Assembly (NCBI RefSeq): GCF_040183065.1
Contig: NC_091128.1
Span: 173,559,244-173,623,243 of the forward strand
From: Periplaneta americana
Lineage: Eukaryota > Arthropoda > Insecta > Blattodea > Blattidae
Direction of reading: 5' to 3'
Length of the DNA: 64,000 nucleotides
The notes below the pieces were generated by a model. It saw only the letters and a list, made by a program, of their open reading frames with translations. It was not told the DNA's origin and did no database searches. The number at the start of each line of letters is the position of its first letter. Within the stretch, counting starts at the first letter, position 1. Of the stretch, positions 43,555 to 55,628 are shown piece after piece. The translations under genes and the position numbers were made by a program.

Positions 43555-44330
43555 GAAATACAATGTAAAAGATTCTCCCTTGTAAAAAGACTAGCAGGAA
43601 AGAAATGGGGATGCTCTAGGAATACTTTGAACACTACATACAAAATGTTTATACAGCCAGTGCTGACATACTGCGGAGAAATTTTAATTACTTCACCTTT
43701 CATGAACGACATAGAATATGTTCAAAACCAAGCTCTCAGACTCATTACTGGTGGAATCAAAACAACTCCAATAGATTCTATGAGATTCCTCACTAATATT
43801 AACAGCATCAAAATGACAATAGAAGAAAAAGCACTGATTCAATATGAAAAACTTATCAGATTACCAGGAAACAATTGGCATTCATACAGTCCTCTCTGTA
43901 GATTGAAAACTCAAAAAAGTTTCATATCCATTGTTCAAGAATTAAAACAGAAAATCAATATCCCGAATTTAAAAGAAAACTTACAAATTAAACCAAACCC
44001 TTTAACTCTATTAAATATAGAATATAATCTAAATTTAACAGAAGAAATACTGAAATCAGAAGTAAACACTGAAATACTAAAACAATTGTCTTTAGAGACA
44101 ATTAATATTAGGTACCCTCCACAAAACTGGCTTCATTTATACACTGATGGATCCTTGATCTCCAGAGAACAAGGTGCCGGTGCAGGTGTTACAAGCTGTC
44201 TCTTCTCCCTTTATAGATCTCTTGGATATGGAACAACAAGTTTTGATGGTGAAATCATTGCAATAAGTGAATGTCTCAGGAATCTTCTATGCCACATCAA
44301 TAAATTTAAGAATGCAGTTATATAGTCAGA
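43555..44330 (+). pseudogene. LINE C reverse transcriptase thumb and RNase H start
   Basis: Open from 43537 to the TAG at about 44323-44325. It encodes the RT thumb and connector (KRLAGKKWGCSRNTL, MFIQPVLTYCGEIL, QNQALRLITGGIKTTP), a linker, then RNase H with HLYTDGSL (first Asp) and FDGEIIAISECLR (Glu). A TAG follows NKFKNAVI, just before the SDSKAAI motif, and inactivates the ORF. The RT catalytic core is missing, so the copy is 5' truncated. It abuts the SINE array. Confidence 0.88.
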
Positions 44331-44925
44331 CTCCAAAGCAGCTATTCTATCAATAGTCTCTAAACACACACCTTCATCTCAAACAGCAGAAATAACTAAA
44401 ATGCTCTCTCAATTAATATCACTCAATAAAAGAATTGTATTCCAATGGATACCATCCCGTTGTGGAATCCTGGGAAACGAGAATGCGGATGCTTTAGCAA
44501 AGAAGGGCAGCACTGCTACTTACAGATCTGTTACTAAATCTACGTATTACTCTGTGAAAAGATTTATTAAATCTACATACTTAGACTTCAACAAACAAAA
44601 TTTGATAACACAATCCCAAGGGAAAAAATGGAACTCTCTGCATCAAAATCCACAGTTAATTCCCGATTTACCACGAAAATCGTCTGTTGCTGCATTTAGA
44701 TTGGCAACAGGGCATGATTGTTTGGCCAAACACCTGCATAGAATTGGAATATATCAGTCCCCTAACTGTTTATTGTGCAACTCAAACCAAGAAATGGATT
44801 CGGAACACCTCAAAATCTGTGCTTCAGTGGCTGGTCATGATAATATCTTTGAAAAATATTGGAGTGCAAGAGGTCAAATGACTTTATTGTCAAACGCCTG
44901 GCATTAGAAAACAACAACAAGAATG
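44331..44925 (+). pseudogene. LINE C RNase H end, zinc knuckle and 3' tail
   Basis: After the TAG the frame resumes with SDSKAAILSIVS, then IVFQWIPSRCGILGNENADA and LAKKG (RNase H His and Asp motifs). LPRKSSVAAFRLATGHDCLA and NCLLCNSNQEMDSEHLKIC, a CxxC...H...C knuckle, follow. It ends with ALRNAWH-like residues, GGCATTAGAAAACAACAACA, the (CAA)n tail. It is the longest LINE C copy in the window. A possible 8-bp duplication AATGTAAA (43562-43569 and 44922-44929) is weak. Confidence 0.85.
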
Positions 44926-45038
44926 TAAATACAACGCAGCATGTTTTAGTATGTCTTGGGACAACTGATGTACTTCATTCCTGTGTGATCATAAAAAATG
45001 TCTTTCATACTCTTATTAAGAATATGCTGATATTGTGA

Positions 45039-45175
45039 TTGTGTAATGGTAATACTGCAGCCACTGGACGAGAATATCAGAAACGGTTTCCAGACCATAG
45101 CCATCCAACTCGACATGTATTTACATGTACTTCTAGGGAGTCATTCGAATGTTCAGCACATTCCAATCTTCAACA
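45039..45175 (+). pseudogene. Tc1/mariner-type transposase N-terminal scrap
   Basis: NGNTAATGREYQKRFPDHSH and PTRHVFT match the GNA..A...YQ.R.P....P....F start of DUF4817-type transposases, as in the DD41D element. It is too short to classify further. Confidence 0.5.
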
Positions 45176-45760
45176 GAGGAAATTCTCCTCAAAATATGTG
45201 ATTGGTTATCAGCCAATAAATTACACAAATTCCACAATTTGGGACATCTGGCCGAAATCTGCGGCTGATCACTAGGATCCAGAATACAAAGCAGAGGTTA
45301 AATTAAAAATACAATATGATTATGGAAAGAATACGGAACAATGATAAATTTAAAAATAAAGTACAATTTGATTTCGGAGAAACATGAGATGAAAATACAT
45401 TGAAGAGTAATGAAATGAAGTAAAAAGAAAAATTACATAGTATTATACAAGTGATTGTGTAAAATGGATAATGAATCTCTCAATACCATTAGACAAATTT
45501 TGTTAATGTCCTCAATAGAAAATTTAAGAGAAAGGAGAATGGTTTTGGTTAACTTAAATGAAGTTCCCCTAGCGCCAAAAAGAAGTCCTTTCACTTCCCA
45601 TGTATTAATATTAATTTTGTATCTCTCACTGAAGTGAGGAATACATGGGTTGTAAATAGACTTCTTTTCATCGTTAACGTTATTGGCTTGTTGATCATCC
45701 TTCTTAAAATGGATAGTGGGGTCAATTCGAAATTTTCTCGGGCTTCCAGCCAGGTCATAA
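45176..45760. other. Spacer
   Basis: No supported gene or repeat boundary. Confidence 0.4.
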
Positions 45761-45774
45761 GTTGGTGATCCACC

Positions 45775-45809
45775 GACGTTTCGAAGATGTTCATCTTCCT
45801 CATCTTCAG
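45775..45809 (-). ncRNA. Hammerhead-like core motif
   Basis: The minus strand has CTGAAGA, a seven-base-pair helix GAAGATG/CATCTTC, then GAAA and CGTC. This fits the CUGANGA-stem II-GAAA core of hammerhead ribozymes, though four extra bases precede stem II. A TATAAATTAAGGAGC box lies about 55 bases upstream on the same strand. Activity is unproven. Confidence 0.35.
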
Positions 45810-46029
45810 GGTTAAGTGATATCTGAGGGTACCTAGCTCCTTAATTTATAGTGCCAGAGGGAGTCAGCCGAGGAGCTGTGTGCCGATTGGCTGTTATTAG
45901 TGCGGACCGCGGTGAGAGCGTTGCCGACATGTCGTCTTGCTTTGTTCTTTCCGGCTGAATGACCTTGGGTCTCACGGTGGGCTTGGCGGACGAGTTCTCC
46001 GCTGATGACGGCCCGTCGTCCGGGCGGTG

Positions 46030-46305
46030 AGAAATTTAATAGCCGGTGAGACTTCTTTGATTCCGGTGATCGATGGCTATAATGTCTGCTCTTCTCGTTG
46101 ACCCATTCTCAGCCAAGCAGTGCACTTTTTCGTAAACCTCCCACTTTGCCTTCCGAAGAGTGGTTGCGGTGGAGCTTCTCACTTTATGCTGGCGATTTTT
46201 CCTCAGTAGTTCTCCTTTAGGGCAATAACCCAAAACATGTCCATGGGTTTCTACTTCGCTGCATCCTGGATGACGACACTTTTGATCTTGGGCCTTATAC
46301 TTGTT

Positions 46306-46310
<5 letters not shown>
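46030..46310 (-). pseudogene. LINE C-terminal zinc knuckle and endonuclease-like tail
   Basis: The minus strand reads CRHPGCSEVETHGHVLGYC, a CCHC knuckle, then PKGELLRKNRQHKVR. KAKWEVYEKVHCLAENGST and RRADIIAIDHRNQ follow and end at TAA near 46036. The CxxxC..H...C followed by an 'RRADI' block resembles the C-terminal knuckle plus restriction-like endonuclease of R2-group LINEs. The rest of the element is absent. The assignment is by motif only. Confidence 0.5.

Positions 46311-46357
<47 letters not shown>
46302..46357. repeat. (ATG)n microsatellite
   Basis: About 17 perfect ATG/GAT units. Confidence 0.95.
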
Positions 46358-46358
<1 letters not shown>

Positions 46359-46881
46359 GAAGTATACAAGGAATTTAATGAGGTGGTTTTCATTCATGTT
46401 CAGATTTTGCTTTGCTATCAGTATTTGATTGTCAGTAGAATATTTTTTCAATAGCTTAGTTCTGTTTAGCTTAATTTGCCATCCTTCGATAATTTTGCTA
46501 ACGAGCAAGTTAAATATGCACACCATTACCTGAACAGCTAGAGTATTAAAATTCCAGTGCTGCAAACCAGTTCAAGGTAAGGTAAAGTGAAGCTCGTTTT
46601 GTTGAGAAGTGACACTGTTCATTCTTGTTTCTCATATTTGTACCACATCTTTCAATATCCGTTGCACAAACCAGTGGAAAATGGTAGCATATCATCCAAA
46701 GTTTTTCCAGTGTGTGTGACTCCTTAGTTCAATATACAACTTTGTCATTTTTACTTAATGGCTTATTTTCTTTGTTTGCATATGTCACAGTTTTTGTTAT
46801 TTGAAACGTCTATTTTTAAAGTACAAAAGTGAAAAACTTGACTTTACATCACTTTTGGATTGAATACAAAATGTGTAGAAG

Positions 46882-47141
46882 GCACCGGCGTATCTCGGTA
46901 AGTTAAGGCGCTTGCCTGCCGATCTGAAGTTGCGCTCAGGCGCGGGTTCGATTCCCGCTTGGGCTGATTATCTGGTTGGGTTTTTTCCGAGGTTTTCCCC
47001 AACCGTAAGGCAAATGTCAGGTAATCTATGGCGAATCCTCGGCCTCATTTCGCCAAATATCATATTGCTATCACCAATTCCACCGACGCTAAAAATAACC
47101 TCGTAGTTGATACGTCGTTAAATAATCAAGTAAAAAAAAAA
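46882..47141 (+). mobile_element. SINE B copy
   Basis: The tRNA-like head has ATCTCGGTAAGTTAAGGCGC and B box GGGTTCGATTCCC. The body GGTTGGGTTTTTTCCGAGG, then TTTTCCCCAACCGTAAGGC, ends in poly(A) at 47132-47141. It matches 58935-59199. Confidence 0.88.
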
Positions 47142-47407
47142 GTGTGAACATCAGTGTCGACCTTGAATCTTACGTTGAAATTATCATTGCTATCATATTT
47201 TTTAATTCATTTTAATTTATTCGCGTTGTTGTTCCCGTCATTGTCCTCCTCTCTATATTCATAAAAAAGATCAATATCATAATTCAATTTAGTTCCCAAA
47301 TGGAGAAAGTGGTGTGTGGTTTATTATTGTGCATTCAAATGAGCATTTCTTCACTATTTTAAGACAAAACTTCCTGCTATTAAAATAGAAATTGTCTGCA
47401 TGTGTGT

Positions 47408-47408
<1 letters not shown>

Positions 47409-47445
<37 letters not shown>
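47409..47445. repeat. (AAT)n microsatellite
   Basis: About 12 AAT units. Confidence 0.9.
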
Positions 47446-47449
<4 letters not shown>

Positions 47450-48132
47450 GTCGATTCCCGATCATTTGCGTCTGGTTTGCGGGCAATTCGTGATCCTTTT
47501 TTGTGGGGTAGAGGTACGAATTAACGTAATTTCCGTCTTTTATTTTTTTCTCGATTTATGCTCTCTCCCTTTCAAATGTTAAGAAGTTGATAAGGACGAT
47601 CAAGGATGCAGACGTAATGAGGATGATGATATAGCTGATATTTGAAAGTATGGTGCAGATAAAGAGTGCGAGGATGAAGCCAGGAAGTTATAAAAGTTGC
47701 ACACACCCAAGCTAGTATTGCTTCAGACATTCTTTTGTCATAATATATGGAAAATGATGATGAATTTTCGTTTATAGATATTGTTTTCTTAAGAAATTTC
47801 GACCTAAGATTGTAAAAAATTAACTGTCCTCTAAAATAAATAAAAAAGATGACAGATTATTTTGTTAAACTAAAGTGTCTTATGATATTTTGTAAAACTT
47901 GTCTGTCTTGTTTTAAGATTCTATTTCACTGCAGTACAGCTATTGTATAATATTATAATTGTTTCAAAATATTTTGCACTTGATTTTGAAGTGTATTTTT
48001 AGTAATTAAACCTGTCAGAGTAATTTTTACTGGACTTTAAATAATAATAAAAACATTTTTCGGATAATTCACGATTTTCGATATTTCACGGAAGTTCGTA
48101 CATTAATTACCGCGAATTATTCGGAGTCGATT

Positions 48133-48133
<1 letters not shown>
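47446..48133. other. Spacer
   Basis: AT-rich, with no supported feature. Confidence 0.4.
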
Positions 48134-48189
<56 letters not shown>

Positions 48190-48225
48190 GTAATAATAAT
48201 AATAATAATTTAATTATTATAATAA
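48134..48225. repeat. (AAT)n microsatellite
   Basis: About 25 AAT units with one TAG interruption. The complement of the ATT tracts that begin at 48271 lies just downstream. Confidence 0.9.
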
Positions 48226-48239
48226 TTATTACTACTGGC

Positions 48240-48269
48240 ACCAGTCCAGTATTAGACCTCATTGGTCTG

Positions 48270-48335
<66 letters not shown>

Positions 48336-48458
48336 TGTATAGGCCAGTATTAAACCTCATTGGTCTATTACATTCTCAGTGCATCAATATATTATTTGTC
48401 CGACAATTTTTTTTGCCAGAAGGAAAATTTATTATTATTATTATCATTATCATTATTA

Positions 48459-48522
<64 letters not shown>

Positions 48523-48611
48523 TACAGTCCAGTATTAAACCTCATTGGTCTATTACATTCTCAATGCATCAATATGTTATTTGTCCGACAATTTTTTTTA
48601 TCAGAAGGAAA

Positions 48612-48665
<54 letters not shown>

Positions 48666-48680
48666 TATCATTATTATTAC

Positions 48681-48713
<33 letters not shown>

Positions 48714-48804
48714 TACAGTCCAGTATTAAACCTCATTGGTCTATTACATTCTCAATGCATCATTATGCTGTTTTTCCGACACTTTTTTTGCCAGAAGGAG
48801 CATA

Positions 48805-48864
<60 letters not shown>

Positions 48865-48969
48865 TACAGTCCAGTATTAAACCTCATTGGTCTAGTACAT
48901 TCTCAATGCATCATTATGCTGTTTTTCCGACACTTTTTTTGCCAGAAGGAGCATATTTTATTATTATTA

Positions 48970-49015
<46 letters not shown>

Positions 49016-49120
49016 TACAGTCCAGTATTAAACCTCATTGGTCTATTACATTCTCAATGCATCATTATGCTGTTTTTCCGACACTTTTTTTGCCAGAAGG
49101 AGCATATTTTATTATTATTA

Positions 49121-49163
<43 letters not shown>

Positions 49164-49265
49164 TACAGTCCAGTATTCAACCTCATTGGTCTATTACATT
49201 CTCAATGCATCATTATGCTGTTTTTCCGACACTTTTTTTGCCAGAAGGAGCATATTTTATTTTTA

Positions 49266-49318
<53 letters not shown>

Positions 49319-49322
49319 TTAT
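48240..49322. repeat. Compound satellite: unique block alternating with (ATT)n
   Basis: A block starting CAGTCCAGTATTAAACCTCA, then TTGGTCTATTACATTCTCA, and ending TTTGCCAGAAGGA occurs seven times (near 48245, 48343, 48525, 48716, 48867, 49018 and 49166). The first copy is shortened. Each block is followed by 40-95 bp of ATT repeats. Later blocks are nearly identical (period about 150 bp) and earlier ones diverged (AATTTATTATT vs CATATTTTATT). All long ORFs here are poly-Y, poly-L or poly-I artefacts. Confidence 0.95.
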
Positions 49323-51605
49323 TCATTCCTTTCTTTTTCCTTCAGTTCTCGACTGCTAGTTTCCTTGATGGGCTTTCTTTGCACAACCAATTAGATGTTC
49401 ATCATCTAATGTTGAGGAACTTCCTTGTATGCTGGTTTTTCTGTAGTATTGCTGGTTTTTCGTTTCATATTGAACGTTTTATTAAAAGTTCTATTTACAG
49501 TTGATTTTACGTGATTTTCCTATAGAGCATATATATATTGTTTGGAAGAATTTTAACTTCTTTCTGCTTCCGGATATGCATTTAATTTTTGAGTGCTTGA
49601 TACTTCGCACTATTTCTGCAGTAGCTTTGAAATTTGATAGCACATAGGTGAGGCGATTTTCTTCAGACAGTAGCCTGGTTTTAGTTCTTGTGCTCTTTAC
49701 TCTGCATTATTTAGCAAAAACCAAGATATCACATAGTTACCTATAAAAAGCATTCTCTCACAAGAAGTTTAAATGATAAAATTATCATCATTATTATTAT
49801 GAAATGATTGTGGTTCGTTGTCGCACTTGCATTGTCTGTCACATGATTTAGAAAAGGAATTTCCTTCACTGCTCAATTTGAGGATATCCTTGTATTTATC
49901 AGGAGAAGGAAGTGGTTCAATTTATCGCCTTGTAAGTGTTGTTAGGACATGTCATATCTATTGTTTGCTTGTCCTCAACTCTTTCTACAGGTGTTCTCCG
50001 AAAGCAACAGAAGAGATTAAGTTTATCTGCATTAAGTACAGTATAAAACAGTTAATTTTTTCCATTGAATAGTACAATAGGAAATTCAGCTTTGTATCAA
50101 ATAGCTTTAAGATGGTGCTTATGAAATGTTATGCTAACACATATTGTTGTATAAAAAGCTTACATACATTTCACATCTGATGGTTTGCAGACTTTCAGAG
50201 ATCAACTTATACTTTTTCGGATCCATCTAGTCTAGTAGTGTTGAATTCATTTTCTGAGGTGAGGGTACTTAGACGACAGAATTTATTACCTTTGTTGATT
50301 GGATGATAGACAAGGATGATGACTGCTACAGGAATTTTCAGACACTGTAGTGCACCATTGGGAGTTAGTTGTTAGGATTGTTGAAAGTAGGAATTGTTGA
50401 TGAACAATAAAATTAACATTTTGAAAATGTTGTAGAAAATATTAAGGAGGTAAATATTGTATGACTTGTGCTACAAAGACTGTGACAGAATCTTCAAGCT
50501 TTACTTTCCTATCATGGGAACCCTCAATTTTCATTCGAAAAATCTATACTATTCTAGTATTCGATTTAATGTGTCATTGAACATAAATTTTATGCTCTGG
50601 GTAATCATCTGTAGATAATATGTTCCTGTTTTCTATATATATAACTGGCCACCCTACCCCATTTTCTCTTGGCCTAGTTGCCTCATAAGTGGTGCCATAT
50701 AATTTGAACTGGTAATGGAAATTACGGGAAAATGGCTGAACGGATTTTAATAAATGACCCCTCATTTTGAAGCTTGGAACTCAAAGTTTTTCAGAAAAAT
50801 AGTAGTTTTCAGTGAAATGTCAATTTTCAACATAATTTTCCTGTTTTCTAAAATCCATCTGCCGTCAGTTTTGAGGACTAGCTAATTGCATTTCAGAATA
50901 AAACAAAACACACACTACAGTAAACAATATTACACGAAGGCCATGACCTGCAAGAATGCTGACATATTTAGAGCTCAAATTAAATTGGTTATTAAAAACT
51001 TCAAGACTTACTAAAAATAATTTACAGGTCTGATTCTGCGGTGTGTAATTTTCTGAGTACAGCTGTGTATTGGATATTAAAAACTACAAAACTTGAGGTG
51101 GTTTGATGACATTATTACCATTAGAAATGAAATATTGTAGTTAATGCCATGATGTGACTATTTTTCATTAATTATACATATTAATGCTATATTGATGATA
51201 TGAAAGTGAAACGTTTTGGGGTTATATAAGTAGATGTAGAGAATAACTTAAATTAGATTTTGATTTCTATATCTTACTGAGTGGCAGCTATATAGTATAT
51301 GTTACTGAAAGCTATAAAACTTACGTAAGATAATAATATTATTAAAAATCAAATATTTTTATAGTTATTAATCAAGTGGGATTGGGTCTTTTTCATTTAA
51401 TGGCGGTGTAGTCTAGACATTTATATGCGTGGTTCTCTTCAGTATTGGCTCGAGAGAGAGTATCTTTCATTATTATGGAAGCAAATAACTTTCAGAACGT
51501 CTGGTATTCTTCATTGAAAATAAATCTAAAAAATGTTTATTTGAACGTCTAATGAACTTAGTTTGCAGTATTTGCTGCACAAGCCACTAATATTATATAT
51601 ATCTG
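49323..51605. other. 2.3-kb region with no recognised feature
   Basis: AT-rich, with no supported exons, TIR pairs or SINE heads. Short open frames have no domain. Confidence 0.4.
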
Positions 51606-51610
51606 TGGTG

Positions 51611-51836
51611 TTTGGTTAAACATGATAACTCCAAAAAAACTGTTTTCAGATACAAGCATTTTTATTTTCACTTTTCCTATACAAATTATAATTCTAGTTT
51701 ACATACAAATGTGAATGAAACTAGCATAAGATTAGATGGAGATATCACGGCTATACCAAACGAAAGAATGTTTTTTATATAGGGCTGCACTTTCAGGTAA
51801 AAGGGCCATTTTTGAAGTTATCATGTTCTGACTGAA
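51611..51836. mobile_element. Possible small MITE
   Basis: GTTTGGTTAAACATGATAAC at the left pairs imperfectly with GTTATCATGTTCTGACTGAAC at the right, about 70 percent identity over 33 bp. No clear target duplication. Confidence 0.4.
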
Positions 51837-52099
51837 CAGTACAGATGTTTGGTATATGCTCGTTTATCCGGCTTGTGGATTGCCCGTGAATGGCTTACAC
51901 TTGAAAATAATTTATTGCTTATTAATATAAAGTGACAAGAAATCATGAAAAAATTATACTGGACTTCAAGTTAAGGTGGTAGATTGTGAACTAAGTTTTG
52001 CTGCTTCGAAGTTAATGGTGCCCTGTTGAGGGGATGGGAAAACAAATTTATTTTTGTTTTCTACAATCTTAAATTGTAAGGGAATTTTTAATCTTATGT

Positions 52100-52785
52100 G
52101 TTGTATTGTATTGTATTGTATTTATTAACATTCCATGGTATTCATACATTGCTTACAGCTAGAATATGGAACAAGTCAAAAAACTTAATACTATTATAAA
52201 ATGTTAATTTATAGTCACAGTCTAGATGAAATATATACAGACGAGATTTACAATATAGTCTACTAGTACAACACAGAGTTTTAGTATCAATTTCATGAAG
52301 TGTTATTGAATGTCATGAATTCACCTACAGAATAGAAGGCGTGAAAAATTAGTTACTTCTTTAATTTGACCCTAAATAATTTTATGTTTTGAGTTTCATT
52401 TTTTATATCGATAGGGAGGCTATTAAAAATGTTTACTGCCATATAACGCACTCCTTTTTGATAGCACGATAGACTTGCCGATGGAGTATGAAAGTCATTT
52501 TTTTGACGTGTCTTTATGCTATGAACTGTTGAATTAGTTACAAAGTTTTCACGATTACATACGAGGAAGATTATTAATGAAAAGATATACTGACAAGTCA
52601 TGGGTATTATTTGTAGTTTTTTGAAAATAGCCCTACACGATTCCCTAGATTTGGCACCTACTATTATTCTAATTACTCTTTTTTGTAATAGAAATATATT
52701 GTTACTATCTGTGGAATTTCCCCAGAATATTATTCCAAAACTCATTACCGAGTGGAAGTATGCAAAGTATGTGTAAAATGATACA
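52100..52785 (-). pseudogene. LINE E reverse transcriptase C-terminus and 3' tail
   Basis: The minus strand reads YFHSVMSFGIIFWGNSTDSN, then LLQKRVIRIIVGAKSRESC and VRYMAVNIFNSLPIDIKNE, the thumb and C-terminal end of CR1/Jockey-group RTs. The ORF is open from 52785 to 52353. The 3' UTR ends in a pentanucleotide (AATAC)n tail, seen on the plus strand as (TGTAT)n at 52100-52125. The catalytic core is missing. It is related to the fragment at 850-1137. Confidence 0.8.
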
Positions 52786-53075
52786 CATCTACTGTGTGTA
52801 TTACAGTAAATATGAAGTTAAAGATAGATTTAAAAGTATTTATTCACCAAATAGGCCTATATACTACATGGTACATGCAAAATAATAAACTTTCGTATTA
52901 TCCGTTTTTTCTTTCGGATTGTCCAGGTATCTCTTCCTGGTCATTAGCCTGGATAATCGAGAGTATACTGTATATACATAATCTGGAACGTCCTACAGAC
53001 ACTATAACACCAGTATACCAGTACATACAGTATGTAAACATACAGAATTGTGATGCAGGGTGACTGTCAAGTGGC

Positions 53076-53246
53076 ATGACTAAGTGCTCTGAGTTCAACT
53101 GGCACATCCCTGTGCCTGAACCTTTGCTTGATGGCTGCTACTTCGATCGCTGGACTGAGGATAAGGAGAACATAGATTATGAGACCAGATGTCTATTCAG
53201 GGTGGACCAGTATGGCTTCTTTATCTACTGGAAGAGTGAGACGCGG
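53076..53246 (+). CDS. norpA: Phospholipase C beta (norpA/PLCB4 type), first coding exon
   Basis: PLC beta hydrolyses phosphatidylinositol 4,5-bisphosphate downstream of Gq at the plasma membrane. In insects norpA drives phototransduction. The exon starts at ATG 53076 with MTK and runs EFNWHIPVPEPLLDGCYFDRW, FRVDQYGFFIYWKSETR (residues about 36-57), the start of the N-terminal PH domain. It ends at CGG before GTGAGT (53247), phase 0. The MTK start, the FDRW and GFFIYWKSE motifs, and the SGTDYININY motif in exon 3 favour norpA/PLCB4 over PLC21C. A MITE begins 33 bp after the donor site. The 5' UTR and promoter were not identified. Confidence 0.92.
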
Positions 53247-53279
53247 GTGAGTGTGTTATTAGGGATATTCAGAGAATAA

Positions 53280-53880
53280 AGGCCCATTCACAATGAAAAT
53301 TAAAAATAAACATAACGTAAGCATAAAACCTTGTGTCCATGTTATTTAATGAAAGCATTCACAATGAATTACGTAAGCATTAACTTAATCTTAATCATAA
53401 GACGTTAACATGAAAGTTTGCAAACTCCAAACTTCCATGCTCATGTTTATGCGATTTGGAAACAGTACACAAGCGGAAAGCGTGTTTTCACTTTTTGTTT
53501 AACATCTCATGGGCTTTGCCTACAGGCAATATTTTGATCTATTGGCCGTGATGATAGCTAGGCGCGCAACATGGAATCATATGACGAAAAGTTGATTATT
53601 TTACATCTCCGTTTCTTTGATTTCACGTATTGAAAGCCATTGTAGTTATTAGGAACATAAATTCAATAGCTACATCGTCAGTCATTGTGCAATTCTCCAT
53701 TTTTATGTAATAGATTCTGTAGTTTTGTTGATTCGGTATGTTTGTTTCCACACACGTGTTATGTTTATGTTATGTTTAATTTTCATTGTGAATGGGCCTT
53801 GGCTACTTAAGTTTGTGGCATATGTTTATGTGCTTATGTTAATGTTTACGTTATGTTTAATTTTCATTGTGAATGAGCCT
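53280..53880. mobile_element. 601-bp MITE, PIF/Harbinger-like
   Basis: AGGCCCATTCACAATGAAAA at 53280 pairs with TTTTCATTGTGAATGAGCCT ending at 53880. TAA flanks (53277-53279 and 53881-53883) fit the 3-bp target of PIF/Harbinger. A second right end (TTTTCATTGTGAATGGGCCT) lies at about 53783-53802, so the right terminus is duplicated. It sits in PLC beta intron 1. Confidence 0.85.
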
Positions 53881-54002
53881 TAAGAGCCATCAATTGGTAA
53901 CTTCAAGCAAGTCAATGAAATAAGAATAAAAGTCCTTCAGTAACTGTCTTATTAATCTAAACAATGATATAAAAAATACATTAGGTCATTTATACAATCA
54001 AA

Positions 54003-54039
54003 ACGTCACAAGCACTTCGCCAATTAATGGCATCTTCAG
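54003..54039 (-). ncRNA. Hammerhead-like core motif, degenerate
   Basis: The minus strand has CTGAAGA, then TGCCA...TGGC as stem II, then GAAG instead of GAAA, then GTGACGT. It lies just downstream of repeat X on that strand. Confidence 0.25.
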
Positions 54040-54055
54040 ATCTGTAGTCCCATCG

Positions 54056-54305
54056 TTCTAATTTCCAGCAGCCAATCTCGTTGCAGGTCGGCTACATTTA
54101 AACGTATGCATCTTGTGATTCGCTGATTCATTTCTTAAGGCTCGATAAATACTTAATATAATCGCCCGCCATTTTAGCTCTTTCGTTGGCGTTCGCAGAA
54201 AGCACACGAAGACGTTATTTGCCGCTCAATTATTTGCTGAATTACAGTGCATTTGATTTATTATCATAGGAGCTACGACATGATAATGTTGAACGGTGTG
54301 GCAAA
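54056..54305. repeat. Dispersed repeat X, copy 2
   Basis: CAGCCAATCTCGTTGCAGG, GGCTCGATAAATACTTAA, ATCGCCCGCCATTTTAGCTC and TCATAGGAGCTACGACATGA correspond, in order, to blocks at 32845-33030 and 33645-33675. No fold-back is present here. Confidence 0.6.
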
Positions 54306-54532
54306 TAGATCCCTCGTCTGGTAGCTCGGCAATGTAAGAACAAAAATGGCGAACGATACTACCTACCTAGACTTTATAGAGCCTTCACTTTCTAAGACAT
54401 AAGCAAAGAGGCGGAGTCACGCCGGAAATAACAGCTTCGGGACTATAGTGGTACTGCGAGCATAAAGACAAGAAAAATGTGGCAAAGCAATAAGATTCGA
54501 TAATTGCATAATGTAAATATGGAGGTGATGAA

Positions 54533-55628
54533 CAGACATCGGATTCTAGGGCAAATGCCTATTTTGTTTCTTTAGGAGAAAAGTAAAAATAATTATTAAT
54601 ATTTGTGTTTCATGGAAATTGAAAGGTATTCAAAGACTTTTATAGTGCCCTAAAATGCCCTAAAACGGTTATTAGAGCCTAATTTGTTAATATTCGCCTA
54701 AAAATGCCTAACTCACTGTAAACTTTCGCATTTTACTCTTACTTTTTATAATTTATACATGCATTCACTGCGAAATTTAAGGCATTTAAAAAGTGGAAAG
54801 TTCGCTTCACACCGGCCATGAAACCATTGATAAAGGAAACAAAATGTTTGAATCTCACGACACTCGCAATAGATTTCACCGAACTTAACATGTTTGGAGG
54901 CATAAATGCCGACAAAGAACCAACCTTAGTTTTGAAGCAGGCAACAATCACAACATGTGCTGCTACCGATTCAGAGATATACTATACTATAAAAATGACT
55001 GTTTTCGGTCTGAAACCGATTAGCTGTACTGCCCTTCAGAGTGTCATAAAATCACAATTTTTGGAGAAAGAGCGTTTTTGAAATATTTATGAAAAGTCGT
55101 AAAACTGCGAATTAGTAGGGTAAACCGTTACAAAATATTTAAAAGAATGGCCCTCCTAGTGTTAACACTACCAGGAAATGCAACAATAAGTGGAACTTTG
55201 TATTTTTGCGCCTGCTTTCAAAATGATTCTCGGTGACAAAAGGCAAAGGTTAACTGTGGAGAATTTAGAAAAAAATTCTGGTGGTGTACTGTGCAGATAA
55301 TTATAATAAAGTCTGAGCATGGAACTGAATTTCAATAACTTAAAATGAGTAATCTTGATATCAATAATCATTATTTCATTAGTTTCAATATATTAAATTT
55401 GTGCAGCTCTGTTTATAAATATAATATAGTATTCTTTTTTAATGTTTAAACATACTTTTTGTGCGTATTTTAGTGTATAACTAAAAATTTCAGTGAAAGA
55501 AATAAGTATGATACCTTGATGTGCCTAAAATGCCTATTTTCATTAAAATAGAGCCTAATTTTACAAATTTTGAGCTTATTTTAGGCGCCTAAAACTGCAA
55601 TTTTTAGTGCCTAAAAATCCGATGTCTA
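54533..55628. mobile_element. hAT-type element with iterated GCCTAAAA motif
   Basis: Twelve-bp TIRs CAGACATCGGAT and the complement of ATCCGATGTCTA are flanked by the 8-bp duplication GTGATGAA (54525-54532 and 55629-55636). Both subterminal regions repeat GCCTAAAA or GCCTAATTT many times. An 87-codon open frame (54818-55081) has no recognisable hAT domain. Confidence 0.85.

Noticed and set aside
48335-49504. Long ORFs rich in poly-Tyr, poly-Leu and poly-Ile
   Set aside because: They are translations of (ATT)n in three frames through the compound satellite. There is no domain and no coding bias.
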